From: Marinobacter sp.
GTDB taxonomy: Bacteria; Pseudomonadota; Gammaproteobacteria; Pseudomonadales; Oleiphilaceae
Direction: 5' to 3'
Length of the DNA: 64,000 nt
NCBI GenBank assembly: GCA_018402255.1
Contig: JAGYIS010000005.1
Span: 1-64,000, forward strand
The notes under the pieces were generated by a model. The model did not search any database and was not told where the DNA came from. It saw nothing but the letters and a program-made list of their open reading frames with translations. The position numbers and the translations under genes were made by a program. Positions 27,632 to 36,474 of this stretch are shown here, piece by piece (position 1 is the first letter of the stretch; the number at the start of each line of letters is the position of its first letter).

Positions 27632-28639
27632 TCACCCTCCGGCAATATCTCCCGGTTCTATGTCATCCAGATGACGCTTCACCGCGAGCCAGGCGCCAAG
27701 CCAGCCTAACAGCATTGCGATGATAATCAATGCCATCGCACCGTCAAACCCTGGGCCCTGCAGAGCGAACTCACTGCGATAGAGGCCCGCCAGGCGCTCA
27801 ATCGGACCATTCAGCCACCACAACGACATCTGGATCAGCAACCAGGCGACGACGCCGCCACCAAGACCAAACCAGGCGCCAGTATACAGAAAAGGTCGTC
27901 GGACAAAGGCATCGGTGCCGCCCACCAGTTTGGCCACAAGGATTTCATCCCGGCGGTTCTCAATCGCCAGGCGCACCGTGTTGCCGATCACCAGAATGAC
28001 TGCGCCACCCAGCAATAAGGCCAGCGCCCAGACCGCTCTGGCCAGAATATCAGTCATGGCATTCAGGCGCTGCAGCCAACCCAGATCCACCTGAACCCGG
28101 TCGATCCCGTCCATACCCTCAACAAAGGCGACCAATGCCCGCACGCCCTCGGCAGAGCGGGCGCTGTCCTGAGGCGTAATGAGCAAGGTATGGGGCAACG
28201 GATTCTCATCCAGAAAATCGAGCGCATCGCTCAGGCCGGATGATGCGCGGAACTCCGCAAGCGCCTGATCCCGTTCCACCAACTGCACCGAAAATACCCG
28301 GCCATCGGTATCCACTTCTTCAGCGGCGGCACGCGCCTGCTCCAGCGACACGTCCATCGCCAGGTAAGCAGTAATCCGGGCGCTACTCTCCCAACCTGCA
28401 CTCACGCCTTGCAGGCTGTTGAGCAACAGCAGAAGGGCCAGCGGCAATGCCAGAGCAACCCCCATCACTGCCCAGGTCATCAGACTGGCAACCGGTGTTC
28501 GCCACAACCGCCGGGCTGAATCCCGGGCGACCTTACGATGATGATCCAGATAGCTGCGCGCCTGAGCATTCAACGGCGACTTGGCCCTATTGGCAGCACC
28601 ACGGCGATGGTCGGTTTTTTGCCGGGAGTCACTACCCAC
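27632..28639 (-). CDS. ftsX: Cell division protein FtsX (permease-like subunit)
   Basis: FtsX with FtsE forms an ABC-like complex that activates septal peptidoglycan hydrolases at the division site. I start at GTG 28639 (335 aa), preceded by GGGAGG. This overlaps the ftsE stop by 8 bases. A cytoplasmic N-terminus is followed by a membrane helix (MTWAVMGVALALPLALLLLL), a periplasmic loop of about 110 residues, and three C-terminal membrane helices. The order ftsY-ftsE-ftsX-rpoH is conserved in gammaproteobacteria. Confidence 0.94.
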   Translation of the reverse strand: MGSDSRQKTDHRRGAANRAKSPLNAQARSYLDHHRKVARDSARRLWRTPVASLMTWAVMGVALALPLALLLLLNSLQGVSAGWESSARITAYLAMDVSLEQARAAAEEVDTDGRVFSVQLVERDQALAEFRASSGLSDALDFLDENPLPHTLLITPQDSARSAEGVRALVAFVEGMDGIDRVQVDLGWLQRLNAMTDILARAVWALALLLGGAVILVIGNTVRLAIENRRDEILVAKLVGGTDAFVRRPFLYTGAWFGLGGGVVAWLLIQMSLWWLNGPIERLAGLYRSEFALQGPGFDGAMALIIIAMLLGWLGAWLAVKRHLDDIEPGDIAGG

Positions 28640-29321
28640 GGACACCTCCCGTTGCGGCAGCACTGCTACTGGTCACCAAACGACCGTGATCGAGCGTCAA
28701 TTGACGACGCCCCATTTCATTAATCAGCGCGATATCGTGCGTCGCAATCAGAACGGTCACGCCAACCTGACTGAACTCGGTAAACAGCTTCATGATGTCT
28801 GCCGACAGCGCAGGATCAAGGTTACCCGTCGGCTCATCCGCGAGCAGGACCGGCGGCTTGTTGACCACGGCCCGGGCAATACCCACACGCTGTTGCTCAC
28901 CACCCGACAGCTGCATCGGATTCATTTTCTCTTTGCTCAGCAAACCGACCTTATCCAGGGCAGCCCGCACACGCCGACCGATGTCGTTGGGCGACGCCCC
29001 CATCACTTCCAGCGGCATGGCAACGTTGTCATACACCGAACGGTCAAACAGCAGCTGGTGATTCTGGAAAACCACACCAATATGCCGGCGAATGTAGGGA
29101 ATCTGGCGTTTGGGTAAGCTGTTGAGCTGTTGACCACCCACCACCACTTCGCCGGCGGTCGGCCGCTCCATGACCATAATAAGTTTCAGCAAGGTACTTT
29201 TGCCGGCCCCGGAGTGCCCGGTAAGAAAGGCCAGTTCGCCCCGGTCCAGGTGAAAATTCACCTGGCGCAGAGCGGTGTGGTCGCTGTCGTAGCGCTTGGT
29301 AACCTGGCGAAACTCGATCAT
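28632..29321 (-). CDS. ftsE: Cell division ATP-binding protein FtsE
   Basis: ABC-type ATPase that powers FtsX. The start is set at ATG 29321 (229 aa), where the protein begins [12 protein letters not shown], as in the family. Motifs are Walker [10 protein letters not shown], signature LSGGEQQR, Walker [13 protein letters not shown] and the H-loop ATHD. No good ribosome site precedes the ATG, and ftsY ends 28 bases upstream, so translation may depend on ftsY. Confidence 0.96.
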   Translation of the reverse strand: MIEFRQVTKRYDSDHTALRQVNFHLDRGELAFLTGHSGAGKSTLLKLIMVMERPTAGEVVVGGQQLNSLPKRQIPYIRRHIGVVFQNHQLLFDRSVYDNVAMPLEVMGASPNDIGRRVRAALDKVGLLSKEKMNPMQLSGGEQQRVGIARAVVNKPPVLLADEPTGNLDPALSADIMKLFTEFSQVGVTVLIATHDIALINEMGRRQLTLDHGRLVTSSSAAATGGVRG

Positions 29322-29349
29322 CGGGGGAGAGGGCTCCGTTGCCGGTACT

Positions 29350-30555
29350 TCAATCGTCGAACAGGGCGTCAACAAAGGTTTCCGCGTCAAAACTGCGCAG
29401 GTCTTCGGCCTGCTCACCCACACCAATAAACCGGATGGGCAGCTGCAGCTGACGAGCGATGGCAAACACAATACCGCCTTTTGCCGTGCCGTCCAGTTTC
29501 GTCAGTGTAATACCGCTGACACCCACTGCCTGCTGAAACACCTGAGCCTGGCTCAAAGCGTTCTGGCCAGTACCGGCATCGAGCACCAACATCACTTCAT
29601 GGGGCGCTGATTCGTCCAGCTTCTTCATCACCCGGACAACCTTCGTTAACTCGTTCATCAGGTTGTCTTTGTTCTGCAAGCGGCCGGCAGTATCGGCAAT
29701 CAGTACGTCGGTGCCCCGAGCCTGAGCCGACTGAATCGCGTCAAATATCACCGACGCACTGTCTGCGCCGGTATGTTGGGCCACCACCGGAACGTTATTG
29801 CGCTCACCCCACACCTGCAACTGCTCGACCGCCGCCGCCCGGAACGTATCGCCCGCGGCCAGCATGACCGACTTGCCTTCGCTCTGGAACTTGCGGGTCA
29901 GCTTGCCAATGGTCGTGGTTTTTCCAACTCCGTTTACCCCCACCATCAGGATCACATAGGGCTTTTTGTCGGTGCTGATATCCAGCGGCCTGGTGACCGG
30001 CTTGAGCAGGCCATGCAGCTCATCTTTCAGCGCCTTGCGCAGGGCCGCACCATCCTTCAAATGGTTGCGTTCCAGTTTGTCGGTCAGTGCTTCGATAATT
30101 TCCGAGGTGGCTGTCACCCCGACATCAGCCATCAGCAAGGTCGTTTCGATTTCTTCCAGCAGATCCTCATCGATCTTCTTGCCTACGGAGAACAGATCGG
30201 CCAGACCACCGGTCAAGCCCGCACGGGTTTTACCCAGGCCCTGCTTGATGCGCTCAAACACGCTGACTTGCGGTTCCGGACTCGGCTCAGGCTCAGCGGC
30301 CGGCTCCGGAACTGGCTCAGGCTCGGCAACAACCGGGGCAGTGACAGGTGCCTCCGACACCTCAGGCGCTACTTCTGCTTCCGACTTGGCCGGTGCTTGC
30401 TCAGGCTTGACCGGTACCGGACCTTCCGCAACGTCCGGTTTGCGCTGGGGCACCGGCTTGGGCCGCGGTATCCGGTTGCGGTTGCTGGCGATATCCAGCA
30501 CAAAAACCAGAACAAGAAGGGCCAACAGGCCGATTGAAATCCACTCTGCCGTCAT
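29350..30555 (-). CDS. ftsY: Signal recognition particle receptor FtsY
   Basis: FtsY is the SRP receptor GTPase that targets ribosomes to the membrane. The 401-residue protein has an N-terminal hydrophobic segment (about 7-23), an acidic Pro/Glu/Ala-rich A domain (about 30-100), and the NG domain with GVNGVGKTTTIGKL, DTAGRLQ and TKLDGTAKGG. An N-terminal membrane segment, not seen in Escherichia coli FtsY, suggests direct anchoring. It is first in the ftsYEX operon and divergent from rsmD. Confidence 0.95.
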   Translation of the reverse strand: MTAEWISIGLLALLVLVFVLDIASNRNRIPRPKPVPQRKPDVAEGPVPVKPEQAPAKSEAEVAPEVSEAPVTAPVVAEPEPVPEPAAEPEPSPEPQVSVFERIKQGLGKTRAGLTGGLADLFSVGKKIDEDLLEEIETTLLMADVGVTATSEIIEALTDKLERNHLKDGAALRKALKDELHGLLKPVTRPLDISTDKKPYVILMVGVNGVGKTTTIGKLTRKFQSEGKSVMLAAGDTFRAAAVEQLQVWGERNNVPVVAQHTGADSASVIFDAIQSAQARGTDVLIADTAGRLQNKDNLMNELTKVVRVMKKLDESAPHEVMLVLDAGTGQNALSQAQVFQQAVGVSGITLTKLDGTAKGGIVFAIARQLQLPIRFIGVGEQAEDLRSFDAETFVDALFDD

Positions 30556-30715
30556 AGTCTTACCATCTGTCTGAAAAAGGGCGGGCTAACAGAAAGCGCA
30601 TATTCTAGCAGACTGGTCGCGCTAAGTGAGGGGCTGACTGATTATCCTCCGCTACCGGGTTTCCGGTAACATAATCACCCGACCGTTAACACGTTGAGCA
30701 TTCCGGAGTAGAACC

Positions 30716-31348
30716 ATGGCGCCACGCAGACCGCCCCCGCAAAAAACCGGGCGAGCGACAGCCAAAACCGGCCATCAGAGCAGCAGTGGTGAATTGCGTA
30801 TTATTGGTGGTGACTGGCGCAGCCGCGTTTTGCGTTTTCCGGATGCCGGCGGCGTTCGCCCCAGCCCGGCCCGCATTCGCGAAACCCTGTTTAACTGGCT
30901 TAATTTTCATACTGCTGGCAGCCGCTGTCTGGATCTGTTCGCAGGGTCCGGCGCACTGGGTCTGGAAGCACTGTCGCGTGGGGCGGCCCAGGCTACCCTG
31001 GTCGATCACACGCCGGCCCTGGCGCAGTCTCTCCAGGACAACCTGCGGCTGCTGAAATCAGACAAAGCCACGGTCATTTGCCAGGACGTCGCCGGTTATC
31101 TGCGGGCAGGCCCGAACACCGCTTTCGATATCGTTTTTATGGACCCACCCTTTCGCCAAAACTGGCTGGAGCGCTTGTTTCCGCTGCTGGAGGCCGGTCA
31201 CTGGGTAAGACCCGGTGGCTGGGTGTATGTTGAGCACGAAAGCGAACTGGTCACGCCAGTCGTGCCGCAGAGCTGGCAACTGCACCGACAGAAAACTGCA
31301 GGTCAGGTTACCTACAGTCTGTACCGGCTCGATCCGGAAACGGAATAA
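30716..31348 (+). CDS. rsmD: 16S rRNA (guanine-966-N2)-methyltransferase RsmD
   Basis: Methylates G966 of 16S rRNA with S-adenosylmethionine. The 210-residue protein has a basic N-terminus, then RIIGGDWRSRVLRFP, the SAM site LDLFAGSGALGLEALSRGA, and the catalytic motif VFMDPPF (NPPY-type). It is divergent from ftsY, a classical arrangement, with a GGAG ahead of ATG 30716 and a bidirectional terminator after it. Confidence 0.95.
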   Translation: MAPRRPPPQKTGRATAKTGHQSSSGELRIIGGDWRSRVLRFPDAGGVRPSPARIRETLFNWLNFHTAGSRCLDLFAGSGALGLEALSRGAAQATLVDHTPALAQSLQDNLRLLKSDKATVICQDVAGYLRAGPNTAFDIVFMDPPFRQNWLERLFPLLEAGHWVRPGGWVYVEHESELVTPVVPQSWQLHRQKTAGQVTYSLYRLDPETE

Positions 31349-31364
31349 ATCACCCCGACAACGC

Positions 31365-31398
31365 AAAAAGCCGGATGACTTTCGTCATCCGGCTTTTT
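31365..31398. terminator. Bidirectional intrinsic terminator between rsmD and the desaturase gene
   Basis: A perfect 15-bp stem (31365-31379 with 31384-31398) has a tttc loop, with five A residues on the left and five T residues on the right. It therefore terminates both convergent genes. Confidence 0.92.
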
Positions 31399-31422
31399 AG
31401 CTCAGGCTACCCGATGGGCCTG

Positions 31423-32601
31423 TCAGGCCATGGGCCGCAACGAGTAAGCCCGCAGGTGGTCAGCGAACTCTTCCAGATAACGAACGCCACTGGCTTCCGC
31501 CTCTTTGCACCACTGCATCAATGCCTGCAGCTTATCCTGAGGCTTCAGGCCACGCTGGCGCCAGAGCAATTGCAGCTCCTCACTCTTCTGATAGATCAAG
31601 CGCAGCATTTCGTTGCGCTCCAACACCGAATCCAGATGTTCCTTTTCACGGGGCTTGATCAGCGATACTTCGCGCGACAACAACTTCTTCAGCTTGCGGT
31701 AACGGGGCCGGATCTCGTCGTCCATCAGCGTTCGCTGCTGAAGCAACACTGGCTCCACCACACGCTTGCGGTACTGGCGCATGATGTCAAAGCGGCTGTT
31801 GGTAATCGCTTGCACGGTTTCGACATCGACGTCTTTCTTGCCCGGAACATAATGGGCGATGGGACGATAACCTTTAGGCTTGGCCATGCCAAATAACTGG
31901 AATAACCGGATATAACCCCACCCGATATCAACCTCGAACCAACGCCGGGACAGCTTGGCAGAATTCGGGTAGGTGTGGTGATTGTTGTGCAACTCTTCGC
32001 CACCGATCAGGATGCCCAGTGGCGAAATATTGCGGGCGTTATCCGCGCACTCAAAGTTGCGATAACCCATCCAGTGGCCGATACCGTTCACCACGCCTGC
32101 CGCCCAGACGGGAATCCACATCATCTGAACCGCCCAGATCCAGATACCGTGAACACCAAACAACAGCAGGTTGGTCACCGCCAACAAAGCAATGCCCAGC
32201 ATTGGATAGCGGCTGTATAGGTTACGCTCAATCCAGTCTTCCGGCGTGCGCTGACCATAGCGTTCAAGGGTTTCCGGCGTTGCTGCTTCGGCATAGAGCT
32301 CAGCACCCTCGAACAATACCTTGCGAATGCCCAGTACCACCGGGCTGTGAGGATCTTCTTCGGTCTCACACTTGGCGTGGTGCTTACGGTGGATCGCCGT
32401 CCATTCTTTGGTGTTCTGGGCAGTGGTTAACCACAACCAGAAACGGAAAAAGTGCTTGAGCACTGGATGCAGATCCAACGCGTTGTGAGCAGAATGGCGA
32501 TGCAGATACAGCGTTACACTGACGATGGTGATATGGGTGAACACCAGCGCAGTGGCAATCAACTGCCACACCGACAGGTCAAGGAGACCGTTAAACCACA
32601 T
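31423..32601 (-). CDS. desA: Membrane fatty acid (acyl-CoA/acyl-lipid) delta-9-type desaturase
   Basis: Di-iron membrane enzyme that inserts a double bond in fatty acyl chains. The 392-residue protein has the three histidine boxes: HRHSAH (34-39), HRKHH (71-75) and HNNHH further on. Hydrophobic helices flank them, and a long charged C-terminal tail follows. GAGGA precedes ATG 32601. The upstream region carries palindromic GTAC elements, suggesting control by a TetR-type lipid regulator. Substrate form (CoA or phospholipid) cannot be read from the sequence. Confidence 0.92.
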   Translation of the reverse strand: MWFNGLLDLSVWQLIATALVFTHITIVSVTLYLHRHSAHNALDLHPVLKHFFRFWLWLTTAQNTKEWTAIHRKHHAKCETEEDPHSPVVLGIRKVLFEGAELYAEAATPETLERYGQRTPEDWIERNLYSRYPMLGIALLAVTNLLLFGVHGIWIWAVQMMWIPVWAAGVVNGIGHWMGYRNFECADNARNISPLGILIGGEELHNNHHTYPNSAKLSRRWFEVDIGWGYIRLFQLFGMAKPKGYRPIAHYVPGKKDVDVETVQAITNSRFDIMRQYRKRVVEPVLLQQRTLMDDEIRPRYRKLKKLLSREVSLIKPREKEHLDSVLERNEMLRLIYQKSEELQLLWRQRGLKPQDKLQALMQWCKEAEASGVRYLEEFADHLRAYSLRPMA

Positions 32602-32673
32602 AATTTATCCTCAAAAATCAATCAACTTCGACGGGCGACACTGCAGGGTTGATCGCAAACACTCGAAGGGAAC

Positions 32674-32711
32674 GTACACCTCAACTTTAGCGTACAGATG
32701 TACGCCTCAAC
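32674..32711 (-). promoter_or_regulatory. Candidate operator upstream of the desaturase gene
   Basis: A perfect palindrome gcgtac-agat-gtacgc (32690-32705) overlaps a direct repeat, gtacacctcaac (32674-32685) and gtacgcctcaac (32700-32711), which differ at one base and start 26 bases apart. TTGAGG on the minus strand within these repeats could serve as -35 elements. This fits a repressor site for the desaturase, with mutM as the other divergent neighbour. Confidence 0.45.
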
Positions 32712-32783
32712 AACAGTCATTGGCGGCTTTTTTGTTACTGTTTACACTAGCAGCCCTGAAACCCGTCTGGCAGCGGAGGCCCC

Positions 32784-33596
32784 GTGCCCGAATTACCGGA
32801 AGTTGAAACCACCCGACAAGGCATTGCCCCTCACTGTGAAGGCCAGACCATCACCAACGTCCTGATTCGCAACGGGCGACTGCGCTGGCCAGTGCCTGAA
32901 AACCTGCCGGAGCTTTTACAGGGCCAGGTTATCCGCTCCGTGGAACGCAGGGCCAAATATCTGTTCCTGAACCTCGATGCCGGCACTGTCATCGTCCACC
33001 TCGGCATGTCGGGCAGTCTGCGAGTGATCACCGATAACAGCCCGGTCATGACCCACGATCATGTCGAGCTCACGCTGGGCAATGGGCGCGTTCTGCGCTT
33101 TAACGACCCGCGCCGGTTTGGCTGCTGGCTGTGGACTGACGACAGCGCCAATCACCCGCTGATTCGGGCTCTGGGACCGGAGCCGTTATCCGATGAGTTT
33201 GGCGGCGCGCTGCTGTTTCGCCAATCCCGGGGGCGGCAAACCCCGATCAAATCCTTCATTATGGATAACCACGTGGTGGTCGGTGTTGGCAACATCTACG
33301 CCAACGAAGCGCTGTTCAAAGCGGGCATTCACCCAAGACGCAAAGCCGGCCGCATCAGCCTGGACCGTTATCACAGGCTGGCCGAAGCGATCCGCGAAAC
33401 CCTCAGTGCAGCTATTCTCATGGGTGGCACCACCTTGCGAGACTTCGTAAACAGCGACGGCAAACCCGGGTACTTTGCCCAGTCCTTGCTGGTTTATGGT
33501 CACGGCGGCGATACCTGCCCGCAATGCACCGCACTGCTGAAAGAAATCCGGATGAACAACCGGTCTACCGTCTACTGCACCCGTTGCCAGCGCTAG
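32784..33596 (+). CDS. mutM: Formamidopyrimidine-DNA glycosylase (MutM/Fpg)
   Basis: Removes 8-oxoguanine and ring-opened purines and cleaves abasic sites. The start is GTG 32784 with GGAGG just before it. The 270-residue protein begins PELPEVETT, giving the catalytic Pro1-Glu2, followed by the Lys in RRAKYLFL, the HLGMSG motif, the helix-two-turn-helix with NIYANEALF, and a C-terminal zinc finger with Cys pairs CPQC and CTRC. Confidence 0.97.
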   Translation: MPELPEVETTRQGIAPHCEGQTITNVLIRNGRLRWPVPENLPELLQGQVIRSVERRAKYLFLNLDAGTVIVHLGMSGSLRVITDNSPVMTHDHVELTLGNGRVLRFNDPRRFGCWLWTDDSANHPLIRALGPEPLSDEFGGALLFRQSRGRQTPIKSFIMDNHVVVGVGNIYANEALFKAGIHPRRKAGRISLDRYHRLAEAIRETLSAAILMGGTTLRDFVNSDGKPGYFAQSLLVYGHGGDTCPQCTALLKEIRMNNRSTVYCTRCQR

Positions 33597-33788
33597 TCAC
33601 CGGAAGGGCGTGTGTGCAACTGACACTTTTCAGCGAAAAAGCGTTTGAAATTGGGGCAATATGATTCATAGTTAACAGAGAATTAACGCTCGAAGGTTAC
33701 AATGGACCGACATTTTACCGGTTCCTGCAGAGACCCCGGAGTTGAAAACTCAGGCAAACCGGGCCGATACGTTCAGGAGAGAATCATC

Positions 33789-34121
33789 ATGACCCGTAAT
33801 ATTTCCCATACTCTGGTAGCGACCGTTGCCGCCTGCCTTCTGGCATTTTCTTCCCTTGGCCACGCCAGAGCGGTCGATGAAAGCCCCTCCGCACTGGCCA
33901 TGACGGCAGATGCCATTCTTCTGCGCCCGGCCCTGCTGGCAACGACCATTGTCGGCAGCGCGGTTTACCTGGTTTCTCTGCCTTTTTCTGCACTGGGTGG
34001 CAACGCCGGTGAAGCCGGTGAAGTCCTGGTTGTTGGCCCGGCCAAGGCTACCTTCGTGCGCTGCTTGGGCTGCTCACGTACTGGCCGCAAGCCTGAACCG
34101 GTCGAGCAATCCGGCAACTGA
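33789..34121 (+). CDS. Small exported/membrane protein of unknown function
   Basis: The 110-residue protein has a signal peptide (MTRNISHT then a hydrophobic stretch ending GHARA) and a second hydrophobic segment (about 45-65, RPALLATTIVGSAVYLVSLPFSALGG). Its C-terminus has two cysteines in FVRCLGC. Similar proteins follow mutM in some pseudomonads by my recollection and are sometimes labelled multidrug transporter without evidence. AGGAGA precedes ATG 33789. A terminator follows its stop. Confidence 0.75.
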   Translation: MTRNISHTLVATVAACLLAFSSLGHARAVDESPSALAMTADAILLRPALLATTIVGSAVYLVSLPFSALGGNAGEAGEVLVVGPAKATFVRCLGCSRTGRKPEPVEQSGN

Positions 34122-34172
34122 TTTCATACCGGATCGGTACAATCCCGGCTTGCCAGACGCCGGAATCTGAGG

Positions 34173-34206
34173 CAGCCTGAAGAAAATTCTTCGGGCTGTT
34201 TTGTTT
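34173..34206 (+). terminator. Intrinsic terminator abutting the yrfG start codon
   Basis: A 12-bp stem with one G-T pair (34173-34184 with 34187-34198, effective loop 4) is followed by ttttgttt (34199-34206). The next gene's ATG begins at 34207, directly after the T-run. Confidence 0.75.
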
Positions 34207-34893
34207 ATGGTGAACTGGTCAACCCTCGATACGGTGTTCCTGGACATGGACGGAACACTGCTGGATCTGCATTTTGATTCACACTTCTGGCTTGAGCACC
34301 TGCCGAAGCGGTATGCCGAGCAGTACGACCTGAACCCGCAACAAGCCAAGGAATCCCTTGTCGCCATGATCATGGCCGAGCGGGGTTCGCTGAACTGGTA
34401 CTGCACCGACTATTGGAGCGAAAGGCTCTCTGTCGATATCAATCGGCTGAAAGCAGAAGTGAGCGACCGGATCGGATACCGACCTCACGTGCCAGACTTT
34501 CTGGCCGGCCTGCGCCGGGCCGGTTTGCGCTCGGTCATCGTTACCAATTGTCATCCGGACCCCCTTGCGCTCAAGCTCAACCGGACCGGCCTGGACAAAC
34601 ACGTGGATGCCATTATTTCCAGCCACCAACTGGGCAAACCGAAAGAGGATCATGACTTCTGGCGAGACCTGGGCCGCAAAATCCCCTATCGCCAGGACCA
34701 CACCCTGATGGTCGACGACAGTTTCCCGGTGCTGGAAAGCGCCCGCCGCGCCGGCATGGGCCAGTGTCTTGCGATTCTCGCACCAGACAGCCAACAGGCA
34801 CCGAGCTCCCATCACCCTGAAATCCCCGGGATTCACCACTTCGATGAAGTACTGCCATCGCTGCAGTCGCGGCGACCTCTGCCATCACAATGA
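34207..34893 (+). CDS. yrfG: HAD-family GMP/IMP nucleotidase (YrfG-like)
   Basis: HAD hydrolase that dephosphorylates purine nucleotides by family. The 228-residue protein has motif I DMDGTLLDLHFD, motif II VTNCH (VIVTNCHPDP), the lysine in LGKPKEDHDFW and motif IV MVDDSFPV. ATG 34207 is used, and GTG 34210 is possible. No ribosome site is visible because a terminator occupies that space, so the true start or leader is unusual. Confidence 0.88.
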   Translation: MVNWSTLDTVFLDMDGTLLDLHFDSHFWLEHLPKRYAEQYDLNPQQAKESLVAMIMAERGSLNWYCTDYWSERLSVDINRLKAEVSDRIGYRPHVPDFLAGLRRAGLRSVIVTNCHPDPLALKLNRTGLDKHVDAIISSHQLGKPKEDHDFWRDLGRKIPYRQDHTLMVDDSFPVLESARRAGMGQCLAILAPDSQQAPSSHHPEIPGIHHFDEVLPSLQSRRPLPSQ

Positions 34894-34908
34894 CGGGGCG
34901 AGTATAAT
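34879..34908 (+). promoter_or_regulatory. Possible promoter of hslR
   Basis: A perfect -10 TATAAT lies at 34903-34908, with ctgcca (34879-34884, 4 of 6) 18 bases before it. It overlaps the end of yrfG, and hslR starts 43 bases downstream. I see no clear sigma-32 consensus. Confidence 0.45.
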
Positions 34909-34950
34909 CGGGTGGTGTCAGATCAAGACATACCCATCAGGTGAGGAGAT

Positions 34951-35358
34951 ATGGCGGCGACTAACGCGGACGAACACAAGATCCGGCTCGACAAATGGCT
35001 CTGGGCCGCCCGCTTCTATAAAACCCGGGGGCTGGCCAAAGACGCCATTGAAGGCGGCAAGGTTCATTACAACAGTCAGCGCACCAAACCGGGCAAAATC
35101 GTAGAGGCCGGCGCCAAAGTGACCTTACGGCTGGGCTGGCAGGAAAAGATCGTGATCGTCGACGAAGTCAGCGATCGACGTCGGGGCGCTCCCGAGGCCC
35201 AAAAGCTCTACCATGAAACCGAAGACAGCGTGAAAAAACGGGAAGACCTTGCCTGGCAGCGCAAAACCATGCAAACCGCCCAACTGCCGCCAGCAAGACG
35301 ACCCAGCAAAAAAGACCGCCGTAATATTCAGCGGTTCCGCGATCAGAACGGAATCTGA
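34951..35358 (+). CDS. hslR: Heat-shock protein 15 (HslR), S4-domain ribosome-rescue factor
   Basis: Hsp15 binds 50S subunits carrying stalled nascent chains. The 135-residue protein has the S4 RNA-binding domain at the N-terminus (IRLDKWLWAARFYKTRGLAKDAIEGG) and a very basic C-terminal tail. GAGGAG lies ahead of the ATG. It precedes hslO, as in Escherichia coli and relatives, and both genes belong to the heat-shock response by family. Confidence 0.93.
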   Translation: MAATNADEHKIRLDKWLWAARFYKTRGLAKDAIEGGKVHYNSQRTKPGKIVEAGAKVTLRLGWQEKIVIVDEVSDRRRGAPEAQKLYHETEDSVKKREDLAWQRKTMQTAQLPPARRPSKKDRRNIQRFRDQNGI

Positions 35359-35445
35359 AGCCGAATCAGACAATACACTGTACGCCCGAACGTCATCACA
35401 CCCGGGCGATCCTCATTGCAACCACAGACAGCTTCAGGAGACACC

Positions 35446-36300
35446 ATGGCATCCCGAGATCAGTTTCAACGATTTATTTTTGAGCACAGTCAGGTCCGGG
35501 GTGCCTGGGTTCAGCTGGGTGACAGCTTTCGCGACATCGCCACTCAAGCACCCTACCCGGAATCGGTCCGTCGCCTGCTTGGCGAATCTCTGGTGGCCAG
35601 CGTACTGATGAGCAGCAGCCTCAAGTTCAAAGGCACCCTGTCACTGCAGGCCGCGGGTGAAGGCGCCCTGAGCACCCTGATGGCAGAATGCAGCCATGAT
35701 CGTCACATTCGCGGCCTGGCCCGTTACGATAACGAAGCGGTCTCCGGTGAAACCCTGGACGACCTGCTTGGCAAAGGCCGCATGGCGATCACTATTACCC
35801 CGGATCAGGGCCAGCGTTACCAGGGCGTGGTACCCCGGGAAGCGGACACCCTGAGCGGTTGTCTGGAAGAGTATTTCGAGCGTTCAGAACAGATCGCCAC
35901 CAGCCTGTTTCTGTTTGCCAACGAAGATACCGCCGCCGGCCTGATGTTACAGCGCATGCCCGGCCAGACCGAGGAAGATGACGACCTGTGGAACCGGGTC
36001 AACCATCTGGCGCGCACGGTCGAGGCCGACGAGCTGCTGACCCTGGACAGCGAAACCCTGTTGCACCGGCTGTTTAACGAAGAAACCGTGCGCCTGTTCG
36101 ACGCCGAGCCAGTCGCCTTCCGCTGCAGCTGCTCTGAAGAGCGCACGCTGGCCGCGCTGGAAGCTATCGGTCGGGATGAGTGCTACAGTATTCTCGACGA
36201 GCAGGGCAGCATCAATATGGACTGCCAGTTCTGCCACGCAAACTATCGGTTCGATAGAAATGACATTGATCACCTTTTCACCGGTCATACGCTACACTGA
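35446..36300 (+). CDS. hslO: Redox-regulated chaperone Hsp33 (HslO)
   Basis: Hsp33 becomes an ATP-independent holdase when oxidised. The 284-residue protein starts at ATG 35446, preceded by CAGGAG. The C-terminal zinc switch has all four cysteines: Cys227-x-Cys229 and Cys260-x-x-Cys263. The N-terminal domain has the GTLSLQAAGEGALSTLMAEC region. It follows hslR and is ended by a hairpin with a T-run. Confidence 0.96.
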   Translation: MASRDQFQRFIFEHSQVRGAWVQLGDSFRDIATQAPYPESVRRLLGESLVASVLMSSSLKFKGTLSLQAAGEGALSTLMAECSHDRHIRGLARYDNEAVSGETLDDLLGKGRMAITITPDQGQRYQGVVPREADTLSGCLEEYFERSEQIATSLFLFANEDTAAGLMLQRMPGQTEEDDDLWNRVNHLARTVEADELLTLDSETLLHRLFNEETVRLFDAEPVAFRCSCSEERTLAALEAIGRDECYSILDEQGSINMDCQFCHANYRFDRNDIDHLFTGHTLH

Positions 36301-36316
36301 CAGCTCTTTTAATTTG

Positions 36317-36360
36317 CCTGGAAGCCTGAGCTGGCGCGGCTTCCAGGGCAGTCGTTTTTT
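36317..36360 (+). terminator. Likely intrinsic terminator of hslO
   Basis: A perfect 10-bp stem (36317-36326 with 36338-36347) is followed, after seven bases, by six T residues (36355-36360). The distance between stem and T-run is larger than usual. Confidence 0.55.
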
Positions 36361-36474
36361 CCCGGCGCGTCTGGCATAATAGCGCGCCTGAATTGATCCG
36401 ATTGTTCAGATTTCCGCCAATTATCCTTGGGGCGGCCTGAGCAGTCACTAAGACATCCCGAGGGCGAGGTCGAA

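Noticed and set aside
35383..35410. Short inverted repeat cgcccg/cgggcg between hslR and hslO
   Set aside because: Six-base arms with a wide spacer and no T-run are expected by chance at this GC content.
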